DNA from: JBPCNH01 sp051001455
Lineage (GTDB): Bacteria > Actinomycetota > CADDZG01 > WHSQ01
Direction: 5' to 3'
Assembly: GCA_051001455.1 (NCBI GenBank)
Contig: JBPCNH010000030.1
Span: forward strand, 124,001 to 188,000
Length of the DNA: 64,000 bases
The translations under genes and the position numbers were made by a program. The notes under the pieces are model-generated. The model saw only the letters and a program-made list of their open reading frames with translations, was not told where the DNA came from and did no database searches. Below, piece by piece: positions 25,142 to 34,164 of the stretch. The first letter of the stretch is position 1; each line of letters starts with the position of its first letter.

Positions 25142-27727
25142 CTAGCGCGGCACTCCAGCGGACCGGGCGATCGAGGCGAACTTCGTGAACTGGTTCATGA
25201 ACGCTAGGCGGATCGTGTCGGTCGGGCCGTTCCGGTGCTTGGCGATTATCAGCTCTGCCTCGCCGCGGGCCTCAGAATCCTTGTTGTAGATCTCGTCTCG
25301 GTAGATGAACATCACGATGTCCGAATCCTGTTCTAAAGAGCCCGACTCACGCAGGTCTCCGAGAAGTGGACGCTTGTCTCCTCTTGCCTCGACCGCTCGG
25401 TTCAGCTGTGCGGCGCACAGCACGGGTACGTTGAGCTCCCGCGCCAGGACCTTGAGATTCCTCGAGATATCGGACACCTCTTGCTGGCGGTTCTCGGACC
25501 GCCGAGGCGACTGCATCAGCTGCAGGTAGTCGACGATGACGAGTCCCAGACCATGCTTGCTCTTGATCCGCCGGCACTTCGCGCGGATCTCCATCAGGGT
25601 GATGTTGGCCGAGTCGTCGATGAAGATCGGAGCTTCGGCGAGCCGCCCCAGCGCCGAGGACAAACGCGTCCAGTCGGCTTCCTGCAGAGAGCCCTTCGCG
25701 ATCCGTTGGGAATCCACCTTGGCCTCGGATGCGAGGAATCGCTTAGTGAGCTCGTGGCGAGACATCTCGAGGTTGAACATCACGACAGGCGTGTTGTTCT
25801 TGAGCGCCGCCGCCAGAGCGAAATCGTTGAGGATGGCCGAGTTGTGCACGCAGATATCTTGGGCCACGAAGTTGCTGCCTTCCGGAACGGTGATGTCGTA
25901 GACCTGCCGGGTACCGGTCGGCTCGATGCTGACGATCTCGTCCCAGAAGATATCGGGATTAGCGAGCCATCTCAGGTCATCGCTGTCGAGCACCTCGGCG
26001 AACTTCGCCAGACGCCGTTGAGAGATAGCCCGGTTGGTATGGACGTTGGACCACGCCTTATCGCCGGCGCGCCGGGCAAGCTCGGCAAGGGACAGCTCCC
26101 GCTGCTCACAAAGCTTACGAACGAGCGCCCATGCCTCTTTCGGAACCAGCCCAACGATCGAAACGCGCGGTCCGTTCGACTCGGTGAAGACCCTGTTGGA
26201 TCTCTCACCTATCCATCCGATCGAATGCTGGTAGATCTGCACCGACTGCGGATCGGTGATCTCGACCCGCCACGACCGCTCGGGCTTCTGCCACAGCTTG
26301 GCGACGATGCCGAAGCGCAGAAGGGCGTGGTGAACATCCTCGGCCAAGGCTTCGGACGCGACCGTGAACTCGATCCGAGCGTAGCCCCCCATCGGGTAGA
26401 CCGTTCCGTCGCAACTGAACAACGCCTTAAGGAACTCGGCGAGCTGAGCTTGATCGAAGCGCCACACCTCGGCCGGAAAACGCTTCTCCAGCGCCGACTT
26501 CCCGAGCAAACCCGTCTCGTCCAACCAGGTCACCACTGAGTTTCGACTGCGCTTGCGTTCGACGGCACGCACACAGAGCGTCCCCCGGTCGCGACGCAGC
26601 GAGCAATCCGGGAACTCCGCGGCGATAGAAGACTCGAAGTCGGAGATGATGTCGGAATCGCAATTCGTAAAGCTGGCGGTGTTACCCGTTAGGCCACCCT
26701 CGGCGATGTAATAAGCGAGCAGTCGCACGCGTTCGTCCGACCATGGGCTTCCCGCGCCGATAGTCGGCAGATGGCGGGGGACGGCGATCCTGTCACCGAC
26801 CCGCAGTCCCTCGAGAGGTTTCCATCCGTCCACCTGTAGCAGGGGGTGATTCCCTGTTGCCTCGATCCTTCGTCCGAAGCGTGTGGTGAGGCGAAAACAT
26901 TCCATTAGGCCGTTATCGATCCAATCGGTAACGCGCAGAGGGGCAAGCGTCCCATCAAGCTGCAATCCGACGATCTGAGACTCACGCCTCCGGACAAACT
27001 CTTCGATCGTCACTCGTTCACCAGAGACGGGCAGATCAACCAATTGAGATGCGCTTAGGCACTTACCCATGCCGGGTCTAGCTGCGATCATCACCAGGTT
27101 GGACGGCTGCCAGCCGGAGGTGAGCTCGTCGAGGTCGGGGAAACCGGTGGAGAGCCCGGTGATCGACTCGCCGCGCTCGTAGAGTTTCTCTACCTCGAGC
27201 ATGGAATGGGTCAACAGGGTCTTGATCGGTTGCACGTCATCGCGCAGACGCCGGTCGGCGACCTCGTAGATGATCTCTTCGGCGTTGTCCACGGCTTCGT
27301 CGACGTCCTCGGGGATCGAGAACCCGATCTCCTGGACCCGGCCGCCGGCCTGGATCAGGTGTCGCAGGCGTGCGTGCTCCTCGATGATGCGGGCGTAGCG
27401 GGCAGCCGACGAGGCCGTGGGGTAGGCCTCGATCAGACCGTGGATGTAGGGCTTGCCGCCGATGCGCTCGAGGATGCCGCGGCGGTTGAGCTCTTCCGCC
27501 AGCGTTAGTGGGTCCGGAGCTTCGCCCCGCTCGTAGAGGGCGAGGATCGCCTCGTAGATCTCGCCGTGGGAAGGCTTGTAGAAATCGTCCGGCTGAAGGA
27601 TCTCGAGCACGTTGGCGACAGCATCCTTGGACTCCAGCATGGCGCCGAGTACCGATTGCTCGGCATCGAGATTGTGTGGGGGGATGCGGTTCGTGGATAC
27701 GGCTCGCAGTGCCTCACGCTGTGCCAA
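25142..27727 (-). CDS. dnaB: Replicative DNA helicase DnaB containing an intein
   Basis: Hexameric replicative helicase; the 861-residue precursor has 454 extein residues, the normal DnaB length. The N-terminal domain starts IPPHNLDAEQSVLGAML. The Walker A motif ARPGMGK is interrupted after lysine by an intein at residues 223-629 and resumes with SAILNDFALAAA. Later DnaB motifs include EMSRHELTKRFLASEAKV, VIVDYLQLM and AAQLNRAVEARGDKRPLLGDLRESG. Splicing is required for a working ATPase site. It sits in the rpsF-ssb-rpsR-rplI-dnaB order also found in mycobacteria, but a terminator-like hairpin separates it from rplI. Confidence 0.96.
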   Translation of the reverse strand: MAQREALRAVSTNRIPPHNLDAEQSVLGAMLESKDAVANVLEILQPDDFYKPSHGEIYEAILALYERGEAPDPLTLAEELNRRGILERIGGKPYIHGLIEAYPTASSAARYARIIEEHARLRHLIQAGGRVQEIGFSIPEDVDEAVDNAEEIIYEVADRRLRDDVQPIKTLLTHSMLEVEKLYERGESITGLSTGFPDLDELTSGWQPSNLVMIAARPGMGKCLSASQLVDLPVSGERVTIEEFVRRRESQIVGLQLDGTLAPLRVTDWIDNGLMECFRLTTRFGRRIEATGNHPLLQVDGWKPLEGLRVGDRIAVPRHLPTIGAGSPWSDERVRLLAYYIAEGGLTGNTASFTNCDSDIISDFESSIAAEFPDCSLRRDRGTLCVRAVERKRSRNSVVTWLDETGLLGKSALEKRFPAEVWRFDQAQLAEFLKALFSCDGTVYPMGGYARIEFTVASEALAEDVHHALLRFGIVAKLWQKPERSWRVEITDPQSVQIYQHSIGWIGERSNRVFTESNGPRVSIVGLVPKEAWALVRKLCEQRELSLAELARRAGDKAWSNVHTNRAISQRRLAKFAEVLDSDDLRWLANPDIFWDEIVSIEPTGTRQVYDITVPEGSNFVAQDICVHNSAILNDFALAAALKNNTPVVMFNLEMSRHELTKRFLASEAKVDSQRIAKGSLQEADWTRLSSALGRLAEAPIFIDDSANITLMEIRAKCRRIKSKHGLGLVIVDYLQLMQSPRRSENRQQEVSDISRNLKVLARELNVPVLCAAQLNRAVEARGDKRPLLGDLRESGSLEQDSDIVMFIYRDEIYNKDSEARGEAELIIAKHRNGPTDTIRLAFMNQFTKFASIARSAGVPR
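25841..27061 (-). mobile_element. DnaB intein with LAGLIDADG homing endonuclease
   Basis: A 407-residue protein-splicing element in the Walker A loop of DnaB. The N-terminal splice residue is Cys (CLSASQLVDLP), the penultimate residues are His-Asn (DICVHN) and the first C-extein residue is Ser, all expected for splicing. Block B-like GNHPLLQVDGWKPLEG is present. Two LAGLIDADG-type motifs, LLAYYIAEGG and FLKALFSCDGTVY, keep their acidic residues, so the endonuclease may be active. Insertion at this site is known for mycobacterial DnaB inteins. Confidence 0.93.
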
Positions 27728-27854
27728 CTATTCCTCCGGCCTCGAGAATTCTACGAACATATGTTCGCAGGTTAACCGCCTGGTGGGACGGATTCACCTG
27801 CGTCGGACGGGGGAAGTGGCGCCCGGGCCCCCGCGAAGGGCCAGGACAAAGCTA

Positions 27855-27882
27855 GGGGTTACGGCTTGTTAGCCGTAACCCC
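27855..27882 (-). terminator. Strong hairpin downstream of rplI
   Basis: A perfect 12-pair inverted repeat, GGGGTTACGGCT with AGCCGTAACCCC around a four-base loop. It lies 38 bases after the rplI stop on the transcribed minus strand, and before dnaB. The following bases contain only a weak T tract (TAGCTTTGT), common for actinobacterial terminators. Confidence 0.8.
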
Positions 27883-27920
27883 CCAAAGCATGTGGATCTC
27901 CTGTTGAAAGGTGTGGAGAA

Positions 27921-28385
27921 CTACTCCGCTACCTCTTCTTCGTGCTCGATGACCTCGACGGTAACGAGCGCGTTCACCTCTTCGTGGAGCCGGACCTCGA
28001 CCTGGTGAGAGCCGAGGCTGCGGATCGGTTCCTCGAGGCGGATGTGGCGACGATCGATATCCTCTTCCAACTGATCGAGGATCGCGCGCGCCACATCCGA
28101 ATTGGTTACAGACCCGAAGAGACGGCCACCTTCCCCGGCGCGAGCGGAGATGTAAACAGACGTGGCCGCAAGGTGAGAGACCTTGGCCGCCGCCTCTGCC
28201 TTTGCGCGCTCTTCACGTTCGGCGCGCGCCTTCTGCATCAACTGGGCCTGCTTCAACGCACCTCTGGACGCGGGCATCGCAAGACCCTGTGGAACCAAGA
28301 AGTTGCGTGCGTAGCCGTCCGCTACGGAGACGACATCGCCCTTCTTGCCCAAGGTATCGACGTCGTTCGACAGGATGACTTTCAT
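27921..28385 (-). CDS. rplI: 50S ribosomal protein L9
   Basis: The 154-residue protein opens MKVILSNDVDTLGKKGDVVSVADGYARNFLVP, the L9 signature region; a long central helix rich in Lys/Glu/Ala connects it to the C-terminal rRNA-binding domain. It follows rpsR by nine bases and is the last gene before the hairpin terminator. The acidic tail (EHEEEVAE) is slightly longer than in E. coli. Confidence 0.97.
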   Translation of the reverse strand: MKVILSNDVDTLGKKGDVVSVADGYARNFLVPQGLAMPASRGALKQAQLMQKARAEREERAKAEAAAKVSHLAATSVYISARAGEGGRLFGSVTNSDVARAILDQLEEDIDRRHIRLEEPIRSLGSHQVEVRLHEEVNALVTVEVIEHEEEVAE

Positions 28386-28394
28386 CTCTCCCCC

Positions 28395-28655
28395 TTACCT
28401 ACTCGAGTAGGGGAGCAGAGCCATCTCCCGCGCGTTCTTCACGGCCGTCGCGACGGTGCGCTGGTGCTGGGTGCAATTGCCGGTCACACGGCGCGCCCTG
28501 ATCTTGCCGCGATCGCTCATGAACTTGCGCAAGAGCGCAACGTCCTTGAAGTCGACGAAGTCTTGCTTGTCGGCACAGAACTGACAGAACTTCTTCTTGC
28601 CGCCTCGTTTCGGAGCGGCGGGCTTGGAGCCTCTCCTATCCCTGTCTCTTGCCAT
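28395..28655 (-). CDS. rpsR: 30S ribosomal protein S18, zinc-binding form
   Basis: An 86-residue S18 with the core IRARRVTGNCTQHQRTVATAVKNAREMALLPY. Cysteines in FCQFCADK and GNC, plus a nearby histidine, indicate the zinc-binding (C+) version. Many actinobacteria also keep a zinc-free paralogue for zinc starvation, not seen here. It starts three bases after the ssb stop, within the rpsF-ssb-rpsR-rplI operon. Confidence 0.97.
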   Translation of the reverse strand: MARDRDRRGSKPAAPKRGGKKKFCQFCADKQDFVDFKDVALLRKFMSDRGKIRARRVTGNCTQHQRTVATAVKNAREMALLPYSSR

Positions 28656-28658
28656 TAC

Positions 28659-29201
28659 CTAGAAACCTCCTTCGACGCCGTCCGGCGCAGATCCTGCGTC
28701 CCACCCATCGCCCGGGCCTGCACCGCCGGCAGGCTGAGCAGCGGGTTGCTGCTGGGGTCCCCCGGAACCGCTGCCGCCGGACTGACCTCCGCCGCCGGAC
28801 TGACCTCCTCCGCCGAAACCGCCGCCGCCGCTCGAAGAACGGTTCGACTTCTGCACGTTGGCGGTGGCCCACCTTAGTGACGGACCCACTTCATCCACCT
28901 GGACTTCGATCTCGTAACGCTTCTGACCCTCTTTCGTCTCCCAGGAGCGTTGCTGGAGACGTCCGACGACGATCACGCGGGAGCCTTTGCTCAGGCTCTC
29001 TGCCACGTTCTCGGCCATGTCGCGCCAGCAGCTGCACCGGAAGAAGCCATCGAGCTTGTCTTCCCAGCTCCCGTCCTGGTTCCGGTAGCGCTTGTTGACG
29101 GCCACGGTGAAGTTGGCGACTGCGGCGCCGGCCGGGGTGAAGCGGAGCTCGGGATCCTCGGTGACGTTCCCTACGAGTGTTACCTGGTTCTCGGATGCCA
29201 T
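28659..29201 (-). CDS. ssb: Single-stranded DNA-binding protein
   Basis: A 180-residue SSB. The OB fold spans about residues 1-110 (NQVTLVGNVTEDPELRFTPAGAAVANFTVAV, then FRCSCWRDMAENVAESLSKGSRVIVVGRL). A Gly/Gln/Ser-rich linker follows, and the C-terminus ends DGVEGGF, an altered form of the usual acidic DDDIPF tip that contacts replication partners. Cotranscribed between rpsF and rpsR. Confidence 0.95.
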   Translation of the reverse strand: MASENQVTLVGNVTEDPELRFTPAGAAVANFTVAVNKRYRNQDGSWEDKLDGFFRCSCWRDMAENVAESLSKGSRVIVVGRLQQRSWETKEGQKRYEIEVQVDEVGPSLRWATANVQKSNRSSSGGGGFGGGGQSGGGGQSGGSGSGGPQQQPAAQPAGGAGPGDGWDAGSAPDGVEGGF

Positions 29202-29219
29202 GTCTTTCTCCTTAGAGCT

Positions 29220-29549
29220 CTAGTTGGAAGTCGATCCCTGAGCGGCCGGAACAGCGGCGGCTGCCGGAGCGCCTCGGGTGATCTTTCCGCGGATGAACTC
29301 GTCGGCGATGTTGACCACATGCTCGATCTCGGCGATCGATTCCACCGATGCCCTGAAGGTGACGGCGAAGTAGTAGCCCTCATGCTGGTGGTTGATCTCA
29401 TAAGCGAACCGCCTGATACCCCAGCGATCGATGTTGACGACTTCGCCCTCGCGATCGGTGATCGCTGCAGTGAACCGGTCGATGGCCTTCTGGATATCGC
29501 CTTCCTCGAGCTTGGCGTCACAGATGACCAGTGCTTCGTAATCCCTCAT
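29220..29549 (-). CDS. rpsF: 30S ribosomal protein S6
   Basis: A 109-residue S6, starting MRDYEALVICDAKLEEGDIQKAID, with the family stretch RWGIRRFAYEINHQHEGYYFAVTF. The C-terminus is Ala/Pro-rich. The start is fixed by an AGGAGGAG site seven bases upstream; the longer open frame upstream is arginine-rich and not S6-like. Its ATG overlaps the TGA of a possible 41-codon upstream gene (ATGA), which suggests coupled translation. Confidence 0.96.
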   Translation of the reverse strand: MRDYEALVICDAKLEEGDIQKAIDRFTAAITDREGEVVNIDRWGIRRFAYEINHQHEGYYFAVTFRASVESIAEIEHVVNIADEFIRGKITRGAPAAAAVPAAQGSTSN

Positions 29550-29671
29550 ATATCTCCTCCTCCGGACAGGGTCACGTCTTTCGGACGCTTCCATGGCCCC
29601 ACCCGCGGGACGAACCCATCGGGTGAAGCAGGGGACTTAGCAACCTCGGTCGAAGCTGCCTGGACGGCCAA
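29546..29671 (-). CDS. Possible 41-residue leader or small protein upstream of rpsF
   Basis: A short frame from TTG with an excellent AAGGAGGTG ribosome site eight bases upstream. It ends in a TGA that overlaps the rpsF ATG. The product is AVQAASTEVAKSPASPDG, then FVPRVGPWKRPKD and VTLSGGGDI; it has no transmembrane segment and I do not recognise it. Third-position GC is about 61 percent. It may be a real small protein or a leader controlling rpsF translation. The remaining 128 bases up to the GT87 gene contain nothing else I can support. Confidence 0.45.
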   Translation of the reverse strand: MAVQAASTEVAKSPASPDGFVPRVGPWKRPKDVTLSGGGDI

Positions 29672-29799
29672 GATTAGCACCTCCTTCACGGCCTGCTCTG
29701 AGCGACCGGTCTATACGCCGACTTCAAGCCCGACCCGCTCGGCGCGGTCGATGAGGTGCAGGCTCCGTCCAGGCTAGAGGGGAGGTAGGACGGAAAAGC

Positions 29800-31008
29800 T
29801 CAGGCCGGTGCTCCCTCGGGCTCGGGCTCACGCTCCATCTCGGGTTCGGAGGCCTCCACCGGCCGCGCCAGGAGAAACACAACCACCAAGGCAAGGAGCA
29901 GCGCGGCCCTGGCCCAGACCCCCCCGATCAGCAGCTTCTTGGCCCAGGTCAACTCCTCCATCCCATGGATGCCCATGTCGTGGAACCACCTGAATATGCC
30001 GACGTAGACGGCCAGGTCGGCGAGGGCGTACGCCACCCACCAAGCCACATGCACGCGCAGCAATGCGAAGAACGGCAGCAGCCACAGCGTGTACTGCGGT
30101 GAGTGCACTTTGTTCCAGAGAAGGAAAACGGCCAGCAAAGCACCACACGTTTCAAGAACCGGATACATGCGGGTTCCCCGGGCGCGCAGGAACGCCCAGA
30201 TAAGAACTCCCACCCCGAAGGCCACGGTCAGGAGGAACGTCACCTGATTGACCTTGTCGGGCGCCCAACCCGGGAATCCGAAGAACCAGATCGAATCGAA
30301 GTTCGGGCCCCGGTCCTTATGAAATACATAGGTCGCAGACCAGCCTTCCCAGTTGATAAGGGCGAAGGGGAGGTTGACCGCGATCAGAGTTCCTACGCCT
30401 GCCAGAGCGGTTCCGGCGGCACGCCTCAGGTCCTTCATCATCACGCCTTCGAGAAACAGTGGAGCAAGGAACATCACCGGGTACATCTTCAAACCCGCTC
30501 CGATCCCGAACATGACGGCCGCACCGATAGGGCTCCCTCGCCTCCACAGCCAGAAACCGGTCACACTCGCAGCCACTACGAGCAGGTCCCAGTTGTGGAA
30601 CGCGTAAAGAACGAGAGCAGGAGCCAGCGCCCACAACAGCGATCGCCAGCCGGCCATCCTCGCCAAGACGTAAGCAGTCCAAAGGGCGAACGGCGCTAGC
30701 ATCAGAGCGGAGATGCGCAACCATCCGTCACCGTCCGTCACAAGAAGGCCGCTGAAATACATGAACAGACCGGTCAGCACCGGATACTCGATCGCCCCGT
30801 TCGTGAAACCCCCGTCCAACGTAGCGTGGACATACGGGAAAACGCGAGAGCCGTCTTCGGCGAATAGCCGCCCGCCGAACAACGGCTGCAGATCGTTGTA
30901 GCAAAGACGGGCGTAGGCGTTGGCGTTGAACTCTCCGCCGAGACACTGCGCTTTGAGAAGGAAACCCGCTAGAAGCGTTAGCGCGCAGCAGATGAGGGAC
31001 GTAAGCAC
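29800..31008 (-). CDS. GT87-like membrane glycosyltransferase
   Basis: A 402-residue protein with about ten hydrophobic helices. The first loop carries YNDLQPLFGGRLFAEDG, with the acidic pair typical of GT-C enzymes, then FTNGAIEYPVLTGLFMYF, and later GIGAGLKMYPVMFLAPLF and NKVHSPQYTLWLLPFFAL. These fit glycosyltransferase family 87/DUF2029, which in actinobacteria use polyprenyl-phosphate mannose in envelope glycan synthesis; the donor here is inferred. GTG start, 42 bases after ponA. The same position is held by Rv0051 in M. tuberculosis. Confidence 0.82.
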   Translation of the reverse strand: MLTSLICCALTLLAGFLLKAQCLGGEFNANAYARLCYNDLQPLFGGRLFAEDGSRVFPYVHATLDGGFTNGAIEYPVLTGLFMYFSGLLVTDGDGWLRISALMLAPFALWTAYVLARMAGWRSLLWALAPALVLYAFHNWDLLVVAASVTGFWLWRRGSPIGAAVMFGIGAGLKMYPVMFLAPLFLEGVMMKDLRRAAGTALAGVGTLIAVNLPFALINWEGWSATYVFHKDRGPNFDSIWFFGFPGWAPDKVNQVTFLLTVAFGVGVLIWAFLRARGTRMYPVLETCGALLAVFLLWNKVHSPQYTLWLLPFFALLRVHVAWWVAYALADLAVYVGIFRWFHDMGIHGMEELTWAKKLLIGGVWARAALLLALVVVFLLARPVEASEPEMEREPEPEGAPA

Positions 31009-31049
31009 GACCGTCTCGAGTGTGGCGCCGGACCGCTCAGACTCGGACG

Positions 31050-33404
31050 TTACGGGTCACCACCACCCTGACCTCCGCCTCCACCGCCGCCTCCACCGCC
31101 GCGGGCCCCGGGACTCGGTTCGCTCGTGGGAGCGGGCTCGGAGGGCTCGGGCTCGGGCTCTTGGGTTGGCTCCTGCGTCGGTTGGGTCGTGGGCTCGGGC
31201 TCGGGTTCGTCGTCGTCATCACCATCACCCGTGGGCTCGGGTTCAGGCGCCGAGGTAGACGGGGGAGGGGAGCCGTTGATGATCTCGCTCGGTTGAGCGG
31301 CTGGTATCGCGAACTCCTCGACCGGCATGTCGGCCACCGCTTCGGACATGTAGGCACCCCAGATACGGGCGGGAAAAGAGCCACCCGTCACCTCGATAGG
31401 TGCAGACAGATCACCAAGAACAGGCCGGCACAGGTCCAGATCTGAGCAGGACCGCATCTCCGGGATGAAATCGTCCTCGGCGCAGGCGGACTGGCGCTCC
31501 AACCGCTTCTGTTCGGATTCGGCCTTCTGGCCACACTCGGTTCCGATCTTCCCGTCGGGTCCGCCTTCGAGGGGATAGCCCACCCACACCACCGTGGACA
31601 ACTGCGGGGTGTATCCCGCGAACCAGGCGTTGCCGTTGTCTTGCGTGGTGCCGGTCTTGCCTGCAACGGGGCGGCCGATGTTGGCATTGGTGGCGGTTCC
31701 CGCGCTCACCACACCGGTCAACGACTGGGTCAATACATCTGCCGAGTTCTCATCGATGATCTCTTCGGGCGCCCTTCCCCCAACACGCTCCTCACAGTCG
31801 CCGCTGCCAAGGTAGCGCTTGATGCAGTTGCCTTGGCTGTCCGTGATGTAGGCGACGGGGTTGACGTGCGGCAGCTTCCCGCGTCCGGCGAATCCTGCAT
31901 ACGCACGGGCCATCTCGAGTGGGGTGACGTCCTCGCCGCCCCCGAGGGCATTGGCGCAAACGGGGTTTATGTTCTCGGCCCCATATTTCGGGTTGAACCC
32001 GAACTCCTCGAGCATCTTGGCCACCGACTCCGCTCCCACCTCGGCCATCAGCTGTGCGTAGACCGTGTTCACCGAGTTCGTCGTCGCCTGAACCAGATCG
32101 ATCGTGCCGAAGGAAGAGTTCCCGTAGTTATTCACCTCCCACGGCTGAAAGTTGGTAGCACACTCCGGATCTTCGATCTGCGTCGGACTCGCTCCGGAGA
32201 AACGCGATCTCGGAGAGATCCCTTGGTCTATCGCGGTGACAAGTGTGAAGGGCTTGAGCGAGGACCCCGGCTGACGGCCTGGTTCACTGGTCGCGTAGTT
32301 AAAGCCACGCGCTTTGGAAACGTTCCGGAAGGCTTTCCCCCCGACCATCGCGCGGATGCCCCCGCGTGGGGTCATGGACACCAGGGCGGCCTGAGGATCC
32401 TCTGGGTTAGGAAGCATCGTGCGCACGGCTCTCTCGGCGGCAGCCTGCAGCTCGAGGTCGAGCGTCGTGTGGATCTGCAACCCCCCGGTGTAGAGATCGG
32501 ATCCAAACTCTTCCTGTAGGAAGTTCTTACGCAGCCACTCCATGAAGTAGGCCGCTTTCGACCTCTTCTCCGACTCGTGATCCGCTGTCCGGGCCAGCTT
32601 CAGGCGCTTGTTCATCGCCGCGTCGGCCTTGTCTTGGGTGACGAATCCGAGTTTCACCATCTCCGTCAGCACACGGTCCCTACGGCTCTCGGCAAGATCG
32701 CGGTCCTCATCGATCTGGTAGGCCTCTGGGGAGGGGATGATCGAAGCGAGATAAGCGGCTTCTGAAAGATTGATCTGGGAGACCGACTTGTTGAAGTACC
32801 TGCGCGCGGCGGCCTCGAACCCGTACGTCCCTCGGCCCAGATAGATCGTCTCTAGGTAGAAGCCCAGGATCTGATCCTTGGAGTACTGACGCTCGAGCTT
32901 GACAGCCAATACCGCCTCACGGACCTTCCGGGTGACGGTCCGGGACGGGTCCTGCAGCACGGCGTTCTTCACGTACTGCTGAGTGATAGTGGAACCCCCC
33001 TGCTGGACCTGGCCTCCGGTCATGTTGGCCCACGCTGCTCGGATAACTCCTCGAACCGAGACACCGTTGTGCTCGTAGAAGCTCCGGTCCTCAGCCGCAA
33101 GCACGGCTTGGCCTATGAACGGTTTCTTCTCCAGCAGTTTCTGGGGATCGAAGGGGAAGCGCGTTATCTCTCCGGAGTAGCTGCCGATGGACTTGCCGTT
33201 GGCGTCGAACACTTCCGTCGACAGAGTTAGCTCGATGTCATCGGGAAGCGGGATGTTCGCGAAAGCGTAAGTCAAACCCAGGATGGTTAGCCCGACGAAG
33301 AATGTGCCCACCGGGAGAAGAAGGGCATAGCGGGTCAGCACCTTCTGTCCGCGGGTGCGCGGGTCCACTCTCCGCATCCGCCGCTTTCCCCTTCTCTTGC
33401 TCAC
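31050..33404 (-). CDS. ponA: Class A penicillin-binding protein (glycosyltransferase and transpeptidase)
   Basis: Bifunctional peptidoglycan synthase of 784 residues. A basic cytoplasmic tail and one transmembrane helix (LLPVGTFFVGLTILGLTYAF) precede the GT51 domain (AAEDRSFYEHNGVS, QGGSTITQQYVKN). The transpeptidase domain has the serine box SSLK in GRQPGSSLKPFT, SVN in TNSVNTVYAQ and KTGTT. The last 75 residues are Pro/Glu/Thr-rich and end in a run of glycines (GARGGGGG and on). GTG start. First gene of a ponA-GT87 unit, after a membrane protein and a DUF5318 gene. Confidence 0.95.
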   Translation of the reverse strand: MSKRRGKRRMRRVDPRTRGQKVLTRYALLLPVGTFFVGLTILGLTYAFANIPLPDDIELTLSTEVFDANGKSIGSYSGEITRFPFDPQKLLEKKPFIGQAVLAAEDRSFYEHNGVSVRGVIRAAWANMTGGQVQQGGSTITQQYVKNAVLQDPSRTVTRKVREAVLAVKLERQYSKDQILGFYLETIYLGRGTYGFEAAARRYFNKSVSQINLSEAAYLASIIPSPEAYQIDEDRDLAESRRDRVLTEMVKLGFVTQDKADAAMNKRLKLARTADHESEKRSKAAYFMEWLRKNFLQEEFGSDLYTGGLQIHTTLDLELQAAAERAVRTMLPNPEDPQAALVSMTPRGGIRAMVGGKAFRNVSKARGFNYATSEPGRQPGSSLKPFTLVTAIDQGISPRSRFSGASPTQIEDPECATNFQPWEVNNYGNSSFGTIDLVQATTNSVNTVYAQLMAEVGAESVAKMLEEFGFNPKYGAENINPVCANALGGGEDVTPLEMARAYAGFAGRGKLPHVNPVAYITDSQGNCIKRYLGSGDCEERVGGRAPEEIIDENSADVLTQSLTGVVSAGTATNANIGRPVAGKTGTTQDNGNAWFAGYTPQLSTVVWVGYPLEGGPDGKIGTECGQKAESEQKRLERQSACAEDDFIPEMRSCSDLDLCRPVLGDLSAPIEVTGGSFPARIWGAYMSEAVADMPVEEFAIPAAQPSEIINGSPPPSTSAPEPEPTGDGDDDDEPEPEPTTQPTQEPTQEPEPEPSEPAPTSEPSPGARGGGGGGGGGGQGGGDP

Positions 33405-33510
33405 GGACCGATCCTCGACTATCTGTCTGCTCGACTAATAACGATGTCCTCACGGCCGACCGGGTTCGTCGGTTGAGGGTTTCGCCCTCCGGACGCTAGG
33501 GGTCCGCTAA

Positions 33511-34164
33511 TCATGCCCTTATCTGACTCATTAACGCTCCAACCCCCGCGCAAAGTCCGGCAGCCCCCAGCGATACGTGGGCAACCAGCGCCGGTGCCCT
33601 ACTGAGGGCCCATCCGATGCTGCCCGTCAGGACTGCCAACGTGACGGCAGCGAGCCACATCTCTCCCATAGCCCCGCCTGGTCCCCAGGAAAGCAACGCC
33701 AAAGCCGCCCCGATGCCGAGGAGTTCGGCTGCCCACAGCGCCCATCCGCGCCTGTCCCACTCGAGATCCGGAGGAAGAGCAAGCGCCAGCGCCAGCAGCA
33801 CCGAGGTCATTCCCAGCGCCGTGGCCGCCGCCGCCTCCCCGGGACCGACGAGCAACGCAGGGCCGAGGACGCCCTGGGCTCCAGTGATCGCTGCGAGGTC
33901 GAAGGTCGACCACCTGAGCGCGCTCGCGACCAGGCCGCCTGCTGCTACGAGCATGACCAGCATCGGAGCGATCGAACTGCGAAGGTCCTTCCCGGGCCAC
34001 CGGCTCCCGACCAAGACGGCGATCCCCAGCACCGGCCATGCCAGGTGCTGAAGCACCCCGAGCCCTGTAAGCAATAAGACCCCTGCTCCACCTAGCCGGA
34101 CCCACGCAACGGGGCGGTCGAGTGCCGTATCCACTTGGTTCGTAGCCGGCGCGACCTGGTTCAA
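33511..34164 (-). CDS. Multi-pass membrane protein upstream of ponA
   Basis: A 217-residue protein with about seven short hydrophobic segments (LGGAGVLLLTGLGVLQHL, VLGIAVLVGS, MLVMLVAAGGLVASAL, ALGMTSVLLALALAL and others), highly Ala/Leu/Gly-rich. I do not recognise a family. The TTG start overlaps the TGA of the DUF5318 gene and has GGAG nine bases upstream; the frame further upstream overlaps that gene and is not credible. It lies between DUF5318 and ponA, so an envelope role is plausible but inferred. Confidence 0.6.
   Translation of the reverse strand: MNQVAPATNQVDTALDRPVAWVRLGGAGVLLLTGLGVLQHLAWPVLGIAVLVGSRWPGKDLRSSIAPMLVMLVAAGGLVASALRWSTFDLAAITGAQGVLGPALLVGPGEAAAATALGMTSVLLALALALPPDLEWDRRGWALWAAELLGIGAALALLSWGPGGAMGEMWLAAVTLAVLTGSIGWALSRAPALVAHVSLGAAGLCAGVGALMSQIRA

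Noticed and set aside
25481..26539. 352-codon frame antisense to dnaB and its intein
   Set aside because: No recognisable domain, and it spans the intein/extein boundary of the certain gene.
30103..30699. 198-codon frame antisense to the GT87 gene
   Set aside because: Very charged, low-complexity shadow of membrane-protein codons.
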